From a virus, in the IMG/VR virus record IMGVR_UViG_3300006805_000018, positions 1 to 36,239 of that record: 36,239 nucleotides of DNA; one strand, written 5' to 3'. Made by a program: the position numbers and the translations under genes. Shown in pieces: positions 34,262-36,239 of the stretch. Below the pieces are notes generated by a model. That model made no database searches, was not told the DNA's origin, and saw nothing but the letters and a program-made list of their open reading frames with translations. Position 1 is the stretch's first letter; every line of letters begins with the position of its first letter.

Positions 34262-34543
34262 ATGAAATCACAAGAACAAATTTCATTAGAAAACTCTATT
34301 AATCATCAAATTATTCAATCAATCAGAGATCATATTATGCACAGCCACCAAATTATGGACGCCATGATAATTAATCAATGTTTAATTGATATTGCAAATG
34401 ATAAATGAAGGATTGATGAAATATGATACATTGATCACTTAAACGATACTATTGAGAAAACGCTTAATTGAAGAACTATTGAAGATGTAATGACACTATG
34501 ATTTGAGAGATACCAGAAAATATGTCAGCTATTATTTTATTAA
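34262..34543 (+). CDS. Small hypothetical protein
   Basis: 93 residues in code 25. It is helical, rich in H, I, Q and D (S-I-N-H-Q-I-I-Q-S-I-R-D-H-I-M-H-S-H-Q-I-M-D), and has no membrane segment. No family is recognised. It follows the primase-helicase in the replication unit. An ATCCC/GGGAT stem lies after it, without a U-run. Confidence 0.65.
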
Positions 34544-34603
34544 TCCCTTGCAATCTTAATATCTAGGGATATAATTATATTTATTACTTACATTACTTAC
34601 CTG

Positions 34604-34807
34604 ATGAATACCCCAGAAAACAAAACACATAGAAATATTATAAGTCAAGAGATACACCAGATCAATAAAAATGTTAGTTTTGAATTAGTAAAACGTCTTA
34701 TCTCTATTTGATTTAATCTATGAAAAAATATATCAGAGTGATCATTAGTGGATATTGAAGCAAAGATTGGTAATAAATTTGAGATAATAATATATCAATT
34801 AGACTAA
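34604..34807 (+). CDS. Small hypothetical protein
   Basis: 67 residues in code 25, with a helix (N-I-I-S-Q-E-I-H-Q-I-N-K-N-V) followed by a short beta-like end (K-F-E-I-I-I-Y-Q-L-D). The leader has TATTTATTACTTACATTACTTACCTG before the ATG in two overlapping copies of the ATTACTTAC form. No function is known. Confidence 0.6.
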
Positions 34808-34927
34808 CCAATTATCATAATATTTATTACTTACCTACCCTATACAAATGACATGATCAGATTAATGTGTATTAAAACGCAGACTAGTTAAAATTCCCCA
34901 TGATTTATTACATAAACTTCAAGACTA

Positions 34928-35086
34928 ATGGAAACAAAGCCTAAAACAATCATAGATAGAATATCACAAGACAACTGAATAACTATCATAGTCTATAGTG
35001 ATGGTACTACTAAATCAGAGAAGACAAAAGAAAACCCCAAGACTATCTTATGGCAGACTAAAAAAAGAGGCATAAAGAAGATTTAA
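34928..35086 (+). CDS. Small basic hypothetical protein
   Basis: 52 residues in code 25 with one TGA glycine (D-N-G-I-T-I-I-V-Y-S-D-G-T-T-K), suggesting a beta hairpin with a basic tail (K-K-R-G-I-K-K-I). The 120 nt before it contain only frames under 13 codons and a TATTTATTACTTACCTACC leader-like string at about 34821-34839, which could belong to a very short peptide or be a relic. Confidence 0.5.
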
Positions 35087-35104
35087 TTTATAATTTATAA
35101 ACCT

Positions 35105-35569
35105 ATGACTAAAAAAGATATGATTGATAAGATCTACAAAGTAGTAGCAGATAAGACAGTATCATTTTGATGCCAAATAAAGACCAACCCTGTGTTTAAT
35201 ACAAATTATAAGCGTAGTATAATGCTATTTGTGTCAGCTTGGTTTTCAGAAAGATCGAAAGACAAAGAAGCGTGGAAGAAATCTAGTCATTTAAGAATGA
35301 TAAATAAAGATTGAAATAACTGTCAAAACGTATGAAGTCGACAAGATGCAGATAAAATGTTAGATTGATGTTTAGTAATCTGACACCCAGTTATGATATG
35401 AGATATACTTGATTGGATAGAAGAAAGACACTGACTTAAATTTGCAAGAGTAAAAACAGATAATATAAGCATAATAAAAGTATATGAATACCGAAAAGAA
35501 AAAAGAAAACCCATTGAAGATCAAAGTGAGAATTGTATTAAGTTTTTTTATGAATTAGTGTCAAGGTAG
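35105..35569 (+). CDS. Hypothetical protein
   Basis: 154 residues in code 25. It contains M-I-D-K-I-Y-K-V-V-A-D-K-T-V-S-F-G-C at the start and H-P-V-M-I-G-D-I-L-D-W-I-E near residue 95, a pattern I associate with uncharacterised small phage proteins of replication regions, without a known function. The C-terminus is basic, then acidic. There is no membrane segment. It is followed by a promoter and structured leader. Confidence 0.7.
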
Positions 35570-35578
35570 ATAGATAAT

Positions 35579-35621
35579 ATTACAAAAAATCTCTTGTAAT
35601 TTATAAAGTTATTCTTATACT
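35579..35621 (+). promoter_or_regulatory. Promoter, TTGTAA-16 bp-TATACT
   Basis: TTGTAA (35594-35599), a 16-bp spacer, TATACT (35616-35621). TTACAAAAAATCTCTTGTAATTTA around the -35 box is nearly the same as around the promoter at 3078, including the TTACAA/TTGTAA inverted repeat. Transcription from about 35628 would read through the last two small genes and across the circle junction into recT. Confidence 0.72.
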
Positions 35622-35627
35622 TAGATC

Positions 35628-35774
35628 ATACAGTTAGATAAAGACTACCGCAAGACACTAATAGTCGAACTCACCCGAGTGTGGTACTCAATACAAGAAT
35701 ATCAGATAAAACATTTTTATGTAAGTCAGACTATTCTAATTATCAAACTACTATTTATTATTAAGGTATGTATT
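35628..35774 (+). promoter_or_regulatory. Structured leader upstream of the last small genes
   Basis: About 147 nt without a gene. A GACTA/TAGTC stem (35643-35666) is followed by ACTC (35669-35672), GAGT (35677-35680) and ACTC (35686-35689). The middle GAGT can pair with either neighbour, so two hairpins exclude each other. Near the end lie AAGTCAGACTATTCTAATTATC and CTATTTATTATT, the boundary element and usual A/T leader. There is no U-run for a terminator. Confidence 0.45.
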
Positions 35775-35921
35775 ATGTTATTTTATGTAATGTATAGATG
35801 AAAAAAATATACCGATATATTATTAGTATGTAATTGAGAGTATACTAGAGTGGAAATTAAAATGAAAGATTGAACTACTACATATACTGATACAAACAGC
35901 GCCCAAGTTATTTTTTACTAA
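35775..35921 (+). CDS. Small hypothetical protein
   Basis: 48 residues in code 25 (M-L-F-Y-V-M-Y-R-G-K-K-Y-T-D...M-K-D-G-T-T-T-Y), which look like a small beta sheet. An ATG 8 nt upstream is in another frame that stops at once. No family is recognised. It is followed by a TATTTATTACTTATTC leader for the next gene. Confidence 0.5.
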
Positions 35922-35945
35922 TATTTATTACTTATTCTACCATCT

Positions 35946-36137
35946 ATGCAACTATCTAAACTAAAAACTATTCTAACTGATGCTATCTGGACTACTGGAG
36001 GTACTACAGAAAAAGAACAATGTACTTATTGTACTCTATGAGATTATACAAGTACAGTAATGGAAGATCTAAAAACAGGTATGATTAGAATACTAGATGA
36101 TCATGCTAATGTAAAATCTATAGTCTGACTTATTTAG
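35946..36137 (+). CDS. Small protein with a possible C-x2-C site, spanning the circle junction
   Basis: 63 residues in code 25. The only notable feature is C-T-Y-C in the middle, a single C-x2-C pair. Its last seven codons (including TAG) lie in the terminal repeat, and the same end is found at bases 1-21. On the circle it is therefore intact and lies about 110 nt before recT, probably in the same transcript from the promoter at 35594. Confidence 0.6.
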
Positions 36138-36239
36138 TATGTAGTTTTATGTCGAGAAACACCGCATAACTCCATCTATAAAATTACTCACAGGCTCACA
36201 AACTATATCAAAGGTACATCTTATCTATTTTACTAAAAA
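36117..36239. repeat. Terminal direct repeat, right copy
   Basis: Exact copy of bases 1-123. See the left copy for the interpretation; removing one copy gives a closed unit of 36,116 bp in which the last small gene runs directly into the recT leader. Confidence 0.95.

Noticed and set aside
34850-34894. Very short frames (5 and 12 codons) after a leader-like sequence
   Set aside because: Too short to support; noted only as a possible relic.
1-36239. Integrase, excisionase or attachment site
   Set aside because: No tyrosine or serine recombinase pattern was seen in any code 25 frame; the tRNA-Tyr lacks a partner repeat elsewhere in the window.

Overview
The window is an almost complete phage genome, probably circular or circularly permuted: bases 36117-36239 repeat bases 1-123 exactly, so the non-redundant unit is 36,116 bp. 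It is A/T-rich and uses genetic code 25, in which TGA encodes glycine and only TAA and TAG stop. TGA falls on invariant glycines of many recognisable proteins: both non-GGN glycines of the helicase Walker A motif, the FAGSG motif of a DNA methyltransferase, and the RRAGK motif of the large terminase. Code 25 is known from Absconditabacteria (SR1) and Gracilibacteria, so the host is most likely one of these. All genes below were read with TGA = Gly; in the standard code most would look like strings of fragments.

Layout. (1) Bases 1-9.6 kb, + strand: recombination and accessory genes. These are a RecT annealing protein, a YqaJ-type exonuclease, a DUF3127-like OB-fold protein, many small unknown or membrane proteins, a tRNA-Tyr(GUA), a secreted glucosaminidase-like protein, an HNH-type zinc-finger protein, and two DNA methyltransferases, the second flanked by a duplicated small gene. 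(2) 9.6-9.96 kb: a convergent, gene-free, hairpin-rich region with terminators facing both ways. (3) 9.96-31.0 kb, - strand, transcribed right to left: a NinG-like nuclease, small proteins including an Acb2/Tad1-like candidate anti-CBASS protein, small and large terminase, portal, scaffold, major capsid protein, head-tail and tail proteins, a large virion protein with a degenerate M23 domain, a glycine-zipper virion protein, two fibre proteins, then a lysis group (holin, papain-like protease, metallophosphoesterase, CHAP endolysin). No tail sheath, tape-measure protein or integrase was recognised, so a short-tailed, strictly lytic phage is plausible but not proven. (4) 31.0-36.1 kb, + strand: a divergent control region with an apparent small-RNA gene and an attenuator-like leader, then a replication initiator, a primase-helicase and small genes that run across the circle junction into recT.

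Regulation can be partly read. Three promoters share a TTGyAA-16 bp-TAyAaT-like core and a common upstream AAAAATCT block. A near-palindromic AGTC-N-GACT element recurs at many gene boundaries. Shine-Dalgarno sequences are essentially absent; many starts are preceded by A/T-rich leaders such as TATTTATTATT. The major capsid gene is the only glycine-rich gene with no TGA codon, which suggests translational selection against the recoded codon.
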